This document shows positions 45,701 to 52,677 of a stretch of DNA of 64,000 nt, one piece after another. The DNA is taken from NCBI GenBank assembly GCA_011525035.1, contig WTIZ01000021.1:1-64000 (forward strand), written 5' to 3'. The notes beneath the pieces are model-generated. The model saw only the letters and a program-made list of their open reading frames with translations. It was not told the origin of the DNA and did not search any database. This DNA comes from Cryomorphaceae bacterium. GTDB taxonomy: Bacteria > Bacteroidota > Bacteroidia > Flavobacteriales > Schleiferiaceae. How positions within the stretch are numbered: the first letter of the stretch is position 1; each line of letters opens with the position of its first letter. Position numbers and translations under genes: made by a program.

Positions 45701-47062
45701 AGCTACTGCGAGCACCTCATCTTGGTTCAACGCTTGATTCAAGGTGATGTAACCGAGCTGTGGGTGGAATTTGTATTGATTCTGTTCGAGCTTTCGAGCA
45801 TTGGCCAACTCCACATACTCTCGAGCCTCCAAAAATCCCGATGTACTCAAATCTTGATTCGCTGTGGCAATGTCTCTAACCCCGGGGATGTTTGCCTCTA
45901 AGGCCAGAGGATCCAGCTGGTTGTTTGCATTGTTCGGGTAGCCTTCGATATTGACGTTCGAACCTGGGAAGATGCTCACACCAGGTAAAGTGGAATTTGG
46001 GTCGCGGTACGCATACTTCGCATCTGAACCAAGGTCCATGAAAGCGACAATATTGCGAAGGTTTTGCGTAGAGCTTCGTTCGTTGGTCACCCATACCTCC
46101 ACCTTGGTTATTTGAACCGGCGACGTTACCAACGGCATGTTCTCGAGGTATTCTTCGTAATGCTCGCGGAAGAATTGCGCCAAGAAGTAGTGGCGGTTCG
46201 CTTCGTATTGGTCGCCTTGGATGTAGAACTCGGTGGTGGTTCCCCCACCCTGTACATTGATGCTCTGGCTTTGTGAGCGTTGCTCTGAGAAGACGGTAGT
46301 AACGGTGGTGTTTCCAAATTGGAATTGGCCCTTTAAACCAAAAAGACTTTGGGCGCCCGTAATCAAGGAGCTGTTGAGCGGCATGTTGATGTTACCCATC
46401 TCGAGACGCTTGATGATGTCGTCTTCTTCGCCCTCAAAGTCCAATTTCATTTGATTGTCAAACGCAAAAGATGCCTCGGTGTCGTAATTCACACCTAGTT
46501 CCAAACGATCCCCAATCTTACCCTTGACATTCATCTGAATGCGCTGGCCGAAATCAAAGGCAAAGGTCTTTTGGTTACGTACCGGAATCCCAGGATTTTC
46601 AACATACTGGTAACGTCCGCCGAAACGAATTTCAGCCATACCCTGTGGACGAATTTCTACGAGATCGCTCCCGAATACCTTGCCAAGGGCTTCGTTGCCC
46701 GTTTGAATCTGGGGTACCAAACCTTCGCCGTCGCGCGGATTATCGCCTGTAGGATTGTACAACGCAGCTTTATCTGCCATGTAATCCTGTTCGGCCATGT
46801 CGTACATGTATTGGCGGTACTGATCAACCGTCCATACCTCAGGAATAGGAAGGCGGATGTCGCCAATCTTTTTGTACACCAAGTAGTTGCCCGTAGTAGG
46901 GTCGTAAATGATTTCCTTGGCGTAGTTCGAAGGTTCTGGCAAAGAAACGGTAACACCACCTGTTCCGGTAGTGTCCGAGCTTTCTTGTCCGTAGCTCATC
47001 ACTGGAATAAACAGCAGAGCGAGAACCGTTCTACTTATATATTTCTTCCAATTTCTTGGCAT
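39758..47062 (-). CDS. sprA: SprA, type IX secretion outer-membrane translocon
   Basis: At 2434 residues this is the very large SprA (Sov) protein, the 36-stranded barrel through which T9SS cargo crosses the outer membrane; it is needed for gliding in Flavobacterium. A signal peptide ends near SYGQ (residue 26). The N-terminal half holds the repeated SprA motifs (VDQYRQYMYDMAEQDYM; VEIRPQGMAEIRFGGRYQ; RVEYALGRV-like segments), and the C-terminal barrel ends in NAGIAFRFNLAQ. Two low-complexity inserts occur, one Pro/Gly/Lys-rich (about bases 42065-42160) and one Lys/Glu-rich (about 41195-41290). Its start abuts the ruvA stop. Cargo proteins with matching sorting domains lie at 19823, 47752 and 48535. 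Confidence 0.97.
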   Translation of the reverse strand: MPRNWKKYISRTVLALLFIPVMSYGQESSDTTGTGGVTVSLPEPSNYAKEIIYDPTTGNYLVYKKIGDIRLPIPEVWTVDQYRQYMYDMAEQDYMADKAALYNPTGDNPRDGEGLVPQIQTGNEALGKVFGSDLVEIRPQGMAEIRFGGRYQYVENPGIPVRNQKTFAFDFGQRIQMNVKGKIGDRLELGVNYDTEASFAFDNQMKLDFEGEEDDIIKRLEMGNINMPLNSSLITGAQSLFGLKGQFQFGNTTVTTVFSEQRSQSQSINVQGGGTTTEFYIQGDQYEANRHYFLAQFFREHYEEYLENMPLVTSPVQITKVEVWVTNERSSTQNLRNIVAFMDLGSDAKYAYRDPNSTLPGVSIFPGSNVNIEGYPNNANNQLDPLALEANIPGVRDIATANQDLSTSGFLEAREYVELANARKLEQNQYKFHPQLGYITLNQALNQDEVLAVAFQYTAGGRTYQVGEFSNDGVTPPKTLILKLLKSTVLDVRMPTWDLMMKNIYALNAFQLDREDFYMDVLYMNDETGVPIPFLPDGNLSDTLLVGVMELDRLNNNNDPFPDGIFDFVPGVTIDQQRGRIIFPVIEPFGSNLEEKLDTEQARNKYVYNALYDSTRFRAQEQTQKNKFILRGQYKSASGSEISLGAFNIPRGSVTVTAGGRTLTENQDYTVDYALGRVRIINEGVMNSGSPIKVNFENNTLFNVQTKTFYGTNIDHKVNDHLNVGGTWLHLTERPLTQKVNIGDEPISNTIWGMNTNYSNEAPYLTRLMDALPFIETKEKSQLQFRGEFAHLIPGSPRGIRITGSETTYLDDFESSQTTIDLRSLNAWNLASTPGNQEDLFPESALNNDLAYGYNRAKLAWYIIDPSLYTGGSAVPDNIRNDPEITSDQRMREVLVKEVFPNYSLAQNEARNLAMFDLAYYPSEPGPYNFDVEGEPGISAGLSADGTLADPSSRWAGIMRPLQINNFEEQNIEFIQFWVMDPFYENDNAPDGGDLYFNLGSVSEDILKDGRQSFENGIPANGDKSQMDSTRWGYLSEIQPITEFFDNAAGARDAQDVGFDALLDSEERTWAPSGSSSYLNRISNAYGTGSVAYQSAYPDPSRDNFHFYRSDSLDAESADIMERYKAFNGTQGNSATLTVNGAPASATNVPDKEDANRDQTLSKTESYFQYRVSMRPEDLVVGQNYITDIYETNSHDLPNGLSRPTRWVQFKIPVFEPEKKVGGITDFRSIRFLRMFVRDFEDPIVMRFARFELVRGEWRRFPFSLDDIRDNVPIDEDDETSFNVNAVNLEENGGRTPIPYVLPPDIERQLVYGGTQIIQQNEQSMSLEICDIQDGDARAVFRNFNFDMRMYKRLRMFVHAEAAGEIEDLNDGDLSIFVRLGSDYNGNYYEYEVPLKVTPWGALLPEDIWPNDNNIDVVFEDLKTLKLTRNAAMESDPTLSLVNKYTVTTPEGHKLSVVGAPNLGNIRTLLVGVRNPKKRTASDGDDGLAKCAEIWVNELRLSDFDNRGGWAATATASAKLADVANVNLTGTMSTIGFGSIDQTVNERNKFAERSYGVQTNVNLDKFLPQEAGIKFPMFFSFNESFKNPQFNPLDPDINFKESLAAVDTQEERDSLRFAGQEYQMRKSINFTNVRKEKSAGGPRPAAPKSPPKGGDKEQGGPTKAKGINWANSPFAISNFNTSYAFTESDRRNINIVQDHRIMHTASVNYNYQTRPKNIAPFKNKIQSKQLALIRDFNFYYLPSKVSMRTELRRQLATMQMRNTFDPSIALPVTYNKALTSKRMYDVAYDLSKGLKLDYNATAQSRVDEMPGDPKTQANRDTIIAGLSSLGRPTQFHQTLNVNWQIPVSKLPFMDWTSASVRYSGNYDWQTNSTAALNPKAKPELYFGNRAQNSNNIQFSANANFINFYNQVPFLRKANQGGRPQPVARRGAPQRRGAPKKEGKEEEKEKEKKDSKILLGAARIAMMVRSASLTYAQTNGTLLPGLITNPTYFGMDPSALMSPGLDFVFGRQSDIKALAAANGWLTENTKQPNQFQKTFTENLNFRATVEPWQDFRIQITASKVAGLNSSSIFRYHDPLIDTTLGLPAGFYNFNPMDNGNYSISFLSIGSAFEPIDSSNSPVYDLFLANRNTISQRLRDNKAANDPTYVGNFITAADDSTGTREGYDGYSYNSAEVLVPAFLAAYGGMDPSEVVMNGRPDLPMPNWNVNFNGLMKIPWFKKNFQTFTLTHTYKSMYTMNSYQSNMLLQQRIQNGEPPNNIRNTNGDFLPLEQISQVSIAENFGPFVGLNMRLKNQASLRLDIKRNRQLNLSLVNNQLSDTRGMEVVVGTGYIIKDVSFNIVSDGRPQKITSNLDLKLDFSLRDNQTVIRRIQEGVDQVTAGQRIWSVKASADYMLSSKLTARLYYDQTVSKFKTSNAFPTLNTNAGIAFRFNLAQ

Positions 47063-47647
47063 TTACAGCAGTTGCAAAGCTTTTCTTACTAATTCTTCCG
47101 TACTCATGGCAGGATCCTGCTTGAGTAGTTTGTTCAACGCACCTTCAGCTTGTTTAGCAGAAATACCGAGCGTTGTCAAGGCAGCATGTGCCTCTGCACG
47201 TGCACCCCCTGCCCTTGCGAGCATTGGTGAGTCGCCAGCAGCAGCCACCTTAGCCACTTTGTCTCGAAGATCAATAACTATACGCTGGGCCGTTTTCGCG
47301 CCAATGCCTTTGACCCCTTGTAAGGTCGCAGCATCTTCGGACATTATAGCTTGTTCTACCTCAGCAGGGGCAAGTGAACTTAAAATAACTCTGGCCGTAT
47401 TTGCACCGACACCACTCACTGAAATGAGTAGTTCAAAAAGTGCCTTTTCTCGTTTTGTAGAAAATCCGAAGAGCATTTCCGCATCCTCACGCACCAAATG
47501 GTAGGTGAAAAGCAAGCCTTCAGCCAACGGCTCAATATCCGCGTAAGTATTCAAAGAGATCTGAACATCGTAACCAATTCCGGCGCAGTCCACAATCACA
47601 TTAGTTGCGGTCTTCTCAACAAAATTGCCTTTTACGTAGTAAATCAT
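47063..47647 (-). CDS. ruvA: Holliday junction DNA helicase subunit RuvA
   Basis: A 194-residue protein that binds four-way DNA junctions and docks RuvB. It begins MIYYVKGNFVEKTATNVIVD with the OB fold, contains two helix-hairpin-helix motifs (LLISVSGVGANTARVIL and LQGVKGIGAKTAQRIVIDL) and ends in the small RuvB-binding domain (ALTTLGISAKQAEGALNKLL). It is followed directly by sprA, an arrangement conserved in Bacteroidota; ruvB is separate, at 54439. Confidence 0.96.
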   Translation of the reverse strand: MIYYVKGNFVEKTATNVIVDCAGIGYDVQISLNTYADIEPLAEGLLFTYHLVREDAEMLFGFSTKREKALFELLISVSGVGANTARVILSSLAPAEVEQAIMSEDAATLQGVKGIGAKTAQRIVIDLRDKVAKVAAAGDSPMLARAGGARAEAHAALTTLGISAKQAEGALNKLLKQDPAMSTEELVRKALQLL

Positions 47648-47705
47648 AATCGGTATTTCAATCTAAGGATAACGTCTTAAAATGGTCTTTCGTACGCCTA
47701 AAATG

Positions 47706-47729
47706 AAAAAGCCGCGCTGGCAGCGCGGC
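47706..47729 (-). terminator. Intrinsic terminator after the small T9SS cargo gene
   Basis: A 9-bp perfect stem GCCGCGCTG/CAGCGCGGC with a one-base nominal loop (so effectively a shorter stem with a small loop) is followed on the minus strand by five T residues. It lies 22 bases beyond the stop at 47752 and upstream of ruvA. Confidence 0.85.
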
Positions 47730-47751
47730 AGTGTTTAAAATTCAAAAAAAT

Positions 47752-48429
47752 CTAGTGATTAATGACCACCCTTTTGAAGGTAGAGCCGTCAATACTGTAG
47801 AGATAAATGCCGTTGGAGCAATCCGCCACAGAAACTGCATTTTGACCGGGCACCAAATAGGTACGTTTCACCTCCTCACCCAAGGTATTGAACAAGGTAA
47901 AGGTGCCTGCTTTTTGCGTTTCGATGTGAAGCACGTTCACTGCTGGATTCGGATATACCTTACTCTCAGCAACACTTAGCTCGATAGTTCCTACGGTTGG
48001 ACCCGCAGAAATAGTCACCCATACGCTTAGAGAATCGCTATTGTCTTTGCCGTTGTAGAACACGTAGCGCGTGCTGTCCGAACAAGAGCTTCCCGTTGTT
48101 GGTGAGTATACGTGACCTGAAAAGTCTCCCTTTACAACGCCCGGCTGGATATTAATGTAACCGATCGAGCTGTCGATGTCACTGCCGTAGCAGTAGTCCC
48201 AACAGAAATAACCGCTGTCGAATGCACAATCCATCTCGTGGTAGGCGCGACGAACATAAACGTCTACATCAGTAGAACTTACGTTCTTGATGTCAATAGA
48301 AAATCCATAATCTGCCATGGCCGTAGAATTTACCTCAAGTACTGTATCCATCTCATGGACGGCGAGCGATTGAGCGTTTAGACCAGCAGCAGTCAAGACG
48401 AACGATAGGAGTAATAGGGTTCTTTTCAT
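47752..48429 (-). CDS. Small Cys-containing protein with T9SS type A sorting domain
   Basis: A 225-residue exported protein. Residues 1-19 are a signal peptide (ending LNAQ). The middle part (about 25-140) is a compact domain with clustered cysteines (MDCAFDSGYFCWDYCYGSD and SSCSDSTRYVFYNGKDNSDS), probably disulfide-linked. The C-terminal 75 residues are a type A sorting domain: SKVYPNPAVNVLHIE, FTLFNTLGEEV and SNGIYLYSIDG. The family of the central domain is not named with confidence. The start was placed at ATG 48429. It has a promoter with both -33 and -7 parts and its own terminator, and is divergent from the Omp28-type cargo. Confidence 0.85.
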   Translation of the reverse strand: MKRTLLLLSFVLTAAGLNAQSLAVHEMDTVLEVNSTAMADYGFSIDIKNVSSTDVDVYVRRAYHEMDCAFDSGYFCWDYCYGSDIDSSIGYINIQPGVVKGDFSGHVYSPTTGSSCSDSTRYVFYNGKDNSDSLSVWVTISAGPTVGTIELSVAESKVYPNPAVNVLHIETQKAGTFTLFNTLGEEVKRTYLVPGQNAVSVADCSNGIYLYSIDGSTFKRVVINH

Positions 48430-48450
48430 TTCTAATACAATTTCTATGCT

Positions 48451-48478
48451 CAAAGATAACCAATGTTATCCAACCCAA
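48451..48478 (-). promoter_or_regulatory. Putative promoter (TTG, 17-bp spacer, TATCTTTG) for the small T9SS cargo
   Basis: On the minus strand TTG (48476-48478) lies 17 bases before TATCTTTG (48451-48458), matching both parts of the Bacteroidota promoter. The predicted start near 48444 is 15 nt before the ATG. This is the best two-part promoter I found in the window. Confidence 0.6.
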
Positions 48479-48534
48479 GCATGGTGTTTCGTGCCTCTTT
48501 TTTTGCTAAATTCCCGCATTCAAATTTCAATTAC

Positions 48535-50415
48535 ATGAAAAAACTTTTACTATCCCTATTTGCAGTTTGTACTGCAACAGTAGCGATGGCGCAAGGACAA
48601 AGCGTTATCTATTCTACTGATTTCAACAGCGGTATCCCAACGGGATGGACGCAGTCGACGCAAGCCACAGACGGTGGTTTCCTTTCTGGTTCGGCTTCTA
48701 CCTTGAGCTCGAGCTACTTTACTATCACAGATCCAGGTTCAAACTTCGTTGCAACAAACGACGACGGTTGTAACTGTAACAAAGCAGACGAGTACCTTAT
48801 TACGGATACTATTGATTTGAGCAACTATTCAGTAATGCACGCTACATTTAAGTCGTTCTTCTATGGAGCAACTTACAGCGGTGCCACTGAATCTGCTGAG
48901 TTCTTGTACACTACTGATGGTGGTTCTAACTGGACTACTCTTGCTACTCTTGATCCTGCAGGTGATTGGGTAAGCCAGTGGATCGACGTAAGTGCTGCTT
49001 GTGGTAGTGCAAACGTTCAGTTCGCATTCAACTACCAAGACGGTGGTGGCTGGTTGTACGGTTTGGGTATCGACGACTTCGCAGTATTCGCACCTTACAA
49101 CTTTGACGTAGCAGTTGAGTCTTTGGACATGCCTTCTACAATTGGTTTGAACAACGCGCCTTTCACTTTGGAAGGAACTTTGAAGAACTACGGTGGTACA
49201 ACCATCACTTCAGCAACCATCAACTACTCTGTTAACGGTGGTACTGCAGTAACTACGAACTTGACAGGTTTGAGCATTGCTCCTTACGATTCGTACACTT
49301 GGACACACTCAACAAACTGGACGCCGAGCTCTACAGGTAACTACACTGTAGATATTTACGCTTCTCCAGTAAACGGTACATTCGACCAAAACACGTCGAA
49401 CGATACACTAAGCGCAGCTATTGAAGTACTAACTGCAACAGCTGACCGCGTGGTATTGGCAGAAGAGTTCACTTCTTCTACTTGTGGACCTTGTGCTTCA
49501 TTCAACCCAGGTTACAAAGACCTTTTGGACGACAACGACGCGAACACATCTACTGGTCGTGTAACTTCTGTGAAGTACCAAATGAACTGGCCTTCACCAG
49601 GTAACGACCCTGCATACAACCAAGAAGCTGCTGACCGTCGTGTTGCATACGGTATCAACGGTGTGCCAGATGTTGTTTACGCAGGTTCTAACATCCCAAC
49701 TTCTCAAGCGAACATTGACCTAGTGAAGAACATTCCAGCACTAGCAGAACTAGATGCAGAGTGGAGTGCTACTGGTAACTACATTCAGTGTGATGCTACT
49801 GTAGACGCTTTGGCGAACCTTGGTTCGAATGTTGTGTTGCACATGGCAATGATCGAGAAAGAGATTTCTCACAACGTTCAAACGAATGGCGAGACTACGT
49901 TCTACCACGTATTCCGCAAGTTCATGGACGGATCAAACGGCCACAGCATGGCGAACATGACTGCTGGTAACACTTACACGCACTACGCAAACTCTACTAT
50001 TTCTGTGAACTCTGCGCCAGCGCAAGGTTCTTACGATTTCTGGGTAGGTACATCAAACATGGACGTTATCGTTTGGTTGCAAGACAACTCAACGGGTGAA
50101 GTATTGCAGAGCGCTTACGCTATGTACACAACTTCAGGGGTAAACGAAATGGACGACATGGCGCGTTACATCGCAGTATACCCTAACCCAGCAAACGAAT
50201 TTGCAGGTGTTGAGATTGATTTGATCGACCGTTCAGATGTAACGTTGAACGTAGTAAATGCTATGGGTCAAACGGTATACACTGATGCTATGACTATGGA
50301 CGCAGGTACTCAGAAAGTTGAGCTACCAACAAGTGCTTTGAGCGCTGGTCTATACTTTGTGAATGTTAACGTAAACGGCGTAAGCAAGACCTTGCGTTTG
50401 AACGTTGCTCACTAA
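48535..50415 (+). CDS. T9SS type A cargo with Omp28-type thioredoxin-like domain
   Basis: A 626-residue exported protein. After a signal peptide (1-20, ending AMAQ) comes a choice-of-anchor-J/adhesin-like beta-sandwich (about 24-185, TDFNSGIPTGWTQST, GGWLYGLGIDDFAVF), an Ig-like segment (about 190-305), an Omp28-related thioredoxin-like domain with C317-G-P-C320 in LAEEFTSSTCGPCASFNPGY, and a type A sorting domain (about 545-626, VYPNPANEFAGVEIDLIDR). Codon use is strongly biased to aac and tac, unlike its neighbours, which suggests high expression. It therefore carries a possible redox centre to the cell surface. A strong terminator follows; the tlpA-DUF6029-Omp28 genes are next. Confidence 0.88.
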   Translation: MKKLLLSLFAVCTATVAMAQGQSVIYSTDFNSGIPTGWTQSTQATDGGFLSGSASTLSSSYFTITDPGSNFVATNDDGCNCNKADEYLITDTIDLSNYSVMHATFKSFFYGATYSGATESAEFLYTTDGGSNWTTLATLDPAGDWVSQWIDVSAACGSANVQFAFNYQDGGGWLYGLGIDDFAVFAPYNFDVAVESLDMPSTIGLNNAPFTLEGTLKNYGGTTITSATINYSVNGGTAVTTNLTGLSIAPYDSYTWTHSTNWTPSSTGNYTVDIYASPVNGTFDQNTSNDTLSAAIEVLTATADRVVLAEEFTSSTCGPCASFNPGYKDLLDDNDANTSTGRVTSVKYQMNWPSPGNDPAYNQEAADRRVAYGINGVPDVVYAGSNIPTSQANIDLVKNIPALAELDAEWSATGNYIQCDATVDALANLGSNVVLHMAMIEKEISHNVQTNGETTFYHVFRKFMDGSNGHSMANMTAGNTYTHYANSTISVNSAPAQGSYDFWVGTSNMDVIVWLQDNSTGEVLQSAYAMYTTSGVNEMDDMARYIAVYPNPANEFAGVEIDLIDRSDVTLNVVNAMGQTVYTDAMTMDAGTQKVELPTSALSAGLYFVNVNVNGVSKTLRLNVAH

Positions 50416-50435
50416 GCATTAAATATGTTATTTTT

Positions 50436-50468
50436 ACGGGGGGCCGAAAGGCTCCCCGTTTTTTTTTG
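50436..50468 (+). terminator. Strong intrinsic terminator after the Omp28-type cargo
   Basis: A 10-bp stem (ACGGGGGGCC with GGCTCCCCGT, one G-T pair) is capped by a GAAA tetraloop and followed by nine T residues, 20 bases after the stop codon and 17 bases before the next ATG. Confidence 0.93.
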
Positions 50469-50484
50469 ATACACCCTAGAGAAC

Positions 50485-50985
50485 ATGAAACAACTTCTTA
50501 CCGCAATCGCCTTTATTGGTCTATTTCAGCTTGGCGCTCAAGAATTGCCAAGTACTACGCTCAAGACCCTCGACGGTCAAAGCATCAACATCCAAGATGC
50601 CATCAGTGATGAAGGACCAACAGTCATTAGCTTCTGGGCAACATGGTGTAAACCGTGTATCAAAGAATTGACAGCATTCATGGATTACGCCATTGACCTT
50701 GAAGAAGAGGTAGGTGCTAAAGTCCTCGCAGTAAGCATTGATGATTCTCGCAATTCCGCACGTGTCGCACCTATGGTCCAAGGACAGGGATGGGAATACA
50801 CGGTATTGTTGGATGAAAATCAAGATTTAAAAAGAAACTTGGGTATTGTAAATGTACCCTTCACTCTTGTACTCAATAAGGAAGGTGAGGTCGTGTGGAA
50901 GCACAGCGGATATTCACCTGGAGACGAAGAAGAACTTGCTGAAGTTGTCGAAGAGGTAGCAGCAGGTCACGATCCAAGTCACTAA
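50485..50985 (+). CDS. TlpA-like periplasmic thioredoxin-fold protein
   Basis: A 166-residue protein with a signal peptide (1-19, ending GAQ) and a thioredoxin fold of the TlpA/ResA (AhpC/TSA-redoxin) type. The active site is W54-C55-K-P-C58 in ISFWATWCKPCIKEL, and VPFTLVLNKEGEVVWKHSGY is the cis-proline region. It should act as a thiol reductant in the periplasm, probably fed by DsbD. It starts 70 bases after the Omp28-type cargo and is followed after three bases by the DUF6029 gene, so its partners are likely to be the envelope proteins next to it. Confidence 0.92.
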   Translation: MKQLLTAIAFIGLFQLGAQELPSTTLKTLDGQSINIQDAISDEGPTVISFWATWCKPCIKELTAFMDYAIDLEEEVGAKVLAVSIDDSRNSARVAPMVQGQGWEYTVLLDENQDLKRNLGIVNVPFTLVLNKEGEVVWKHSGYSPGDEEELAEVVEEVAAGHDPSH

Positions 50986-50988
50986 TTC

Positions 50989-52677
50989 ATGAAAAGACTT
51001 CTCTTATTTGCTTGGGCTATTTGCAGTGCCACCGCATCTTTTGCGCAAGAGCAAAATACTTTTGGCGGCCAGCTGCACGGTAACTTCCAACTGGACGGTC
51101 AGTTGTATCTCCGCGACGAAAGCATTGACCCAACCGGTGAGTTTTATCCTGATGAACGCTTCTTAGGACAAGGCTACGCGAATTTCGTGTACACTGACGG
51201 CAACTTTTCTTCGGGCCTACGTTATGAGAACTATCAAAATGTAATGCTCGGTTTTCCTGAGGGGTACCGTGGCGAAGGCATCACCTACCGCTACTTACAA
51301 TTCAAACAAGACGGATTGGACATTACCGTTGGGAATTTCTACGAGCAGTTCGGAACAGGTATGGTCTTCCGTTCCTACGAAGAGCGTGGCCTAGGGTATG
51401 ATAACGCCATGGACGGTGTACGCATTAAGGTAAATCCAGTAAGTGGCTTAAGCTTGAAGGCAGTGATGGGTCGTCAGCGTTTTTACTTTGAGAAAAGTCC
51501 GGGACTCCTTAGAGGAATTGATGCAGAATACAACCTGAGTAAAGAACTATTCCCTAAACTAGATTCAGCAGGTCTACGATGGACTGTCGGCGGTAGCTAC
51601 ATGAGCAAATACCAGCGCGCCAATGATCCGTTTTTAGTACTGCCCGAAAACGTTGCCGCAGGCGGTGTAAGAACTCAAGTTTCAAAAGGCCCTTGGGCGA
51701 TGCAAGTAGAATATGCCTACAAGGCTAATGACCCTTCTGCCGATAACGGCTACATCTATAAAGACGGGAACGGCATTCTGGCAAATGTGAGTTACAGCAA
51801 GAACGGTCTTGGCATTATTGCGGGCGTTAAGCGCATCGACAACATGTCGTTTAGAACGGACCGAAACGGTTCTACCATAGATATGCTGGTAAACTATTTA
51901 AGCCCAACCGCTCAAGTACACACCTATGCCCTACCTGCGCTGTATCAATATGCGACACAGATTAATGGGGAAGAAGGCATTCAACTAGAGGCGAACTACA
52001 AATTCAAACGCAACACCACCTTAGGCGGTAAATACGGTACACTACTCAGTGTAAACTACAGTGTTGTACAAAGCATCGATAAGGATTATGTAGATCCTGC
52101 TTTGGATACCTTGAGAACACTTCAAGGCTACTACAGCGATCCTATGATGCGCGGAGACATTCCCTATTTCCACGACTTTAATGTGACCCTGAGCAAGAAG
52201 ATCAATAAGAAGCTCAAAGTGAATGCTATGTACCTCAATCTGTTTTACAACCGCAGCGTGTTGGAAGACGGTTTGGGCGATGAAAGCATCTTGCTAAACC
52301 CAGACGGTCAGAAACTGATGAGCGGGGATATTTTCATTTTGGAAAGCCTCTACAAGGTGAAGCGTAAGCATTACCTACGCACGGAATTTCAACACCTGAG
52401 TACCAAAGACGATCGTGGCTCTATGGCTATGGCATTGGCGGAGTACAGCATTGCCCCGCACTGGTTCTTCAGTGTACAAGACATTTACAACTACGGCAAC
52501 CCGGACGAGGCACAGAGACTGCACTATCCATTGGCTTCTGTAGTCTATACCGCAGGCACTAGTCGCTTCCAACTCTCCTACGGGCGCCAACAGCGCGGTA
52601 TCTTCTGTGTAGGTGGTGTATGTCGTGTTGTGCCTCCATCAAACGGTGTGAGCTTCTCCCTAACTACAAGCTTTTAA
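50989..52677 (+). CDS. DUF6029-type outer-membrane beta-barrel protein
   Basis: A 562-residue protein with a signal peptide (1-19, ending SFAQ) and throughout the alternating pattern of transmembrane beta-strands, with many Tyr and Gly (YGNPDEAQRLHYPLASVVY, FQLSYGRQQRGIFCVGGVC). It resembles the Bacteroidota family DUF6029, of unknown function. It ends in SFSLTTSF, a typical barrel-ending aromatic. It has two cysteines close together near the C-terminus (FCVGGVCRVV). The Omp28 gene start overlaps its stop (TAATG), so the two are probably made together. Confidence 0.85.
   Translation: MKRLLLFAWAICSATASFAQEQNTFGGQLHGNFQLDGQLYLRDESIDPTGEFYPDERFLGQGYANFVYTDGNFSSGLRYENYQNVMLGFPEGYRGEGITYRYLQFKQDGLDITVGNFYEQFGTGMVFRSYEERGLGYDNAMDGVRIKVNPVSGLSLKAVMGRQRFYFEKSPGLLRGIDAEYNLSKELFPKLDSAGLRWTVGGSYMSKYQRANDPFLVLPENVAAGGVRTQVSKGPWAMQVEYAYKANDPSADNGYIYKDGNGILANVSYSKNGLGIIAGVKRIDNMSFRTDRNGSTIDMLVNYLSPTAQVHTYALPALYQYATQINGEEGIQLEANYKFKRNTTLGGKYGTLLSVNYSVVQSIDKDYVDPALDTLRTLQGYYSDPMMRGDIPYFHDFNVTLSKKINKKLKVNAMYLNLFYNRSVLEDGLGDESILLNPDGQKLMSGDIFILESLYKVKRKHYLRTEFQHLSTKDDRGSMAMALAEYSIAPHWFFSVQDIYNYGNPDEAQRLHYPLASVVYTAGTSRFQLSYGRQQRGIFCVGGVCRVVPPSNGVSFSLTTSF

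Noticed and set aside
42955-46317. Several open frames opposite or within sprA
   Set aside because: sprA is continuous, full length and rich in family motifs over this region; the other frames are shadows.
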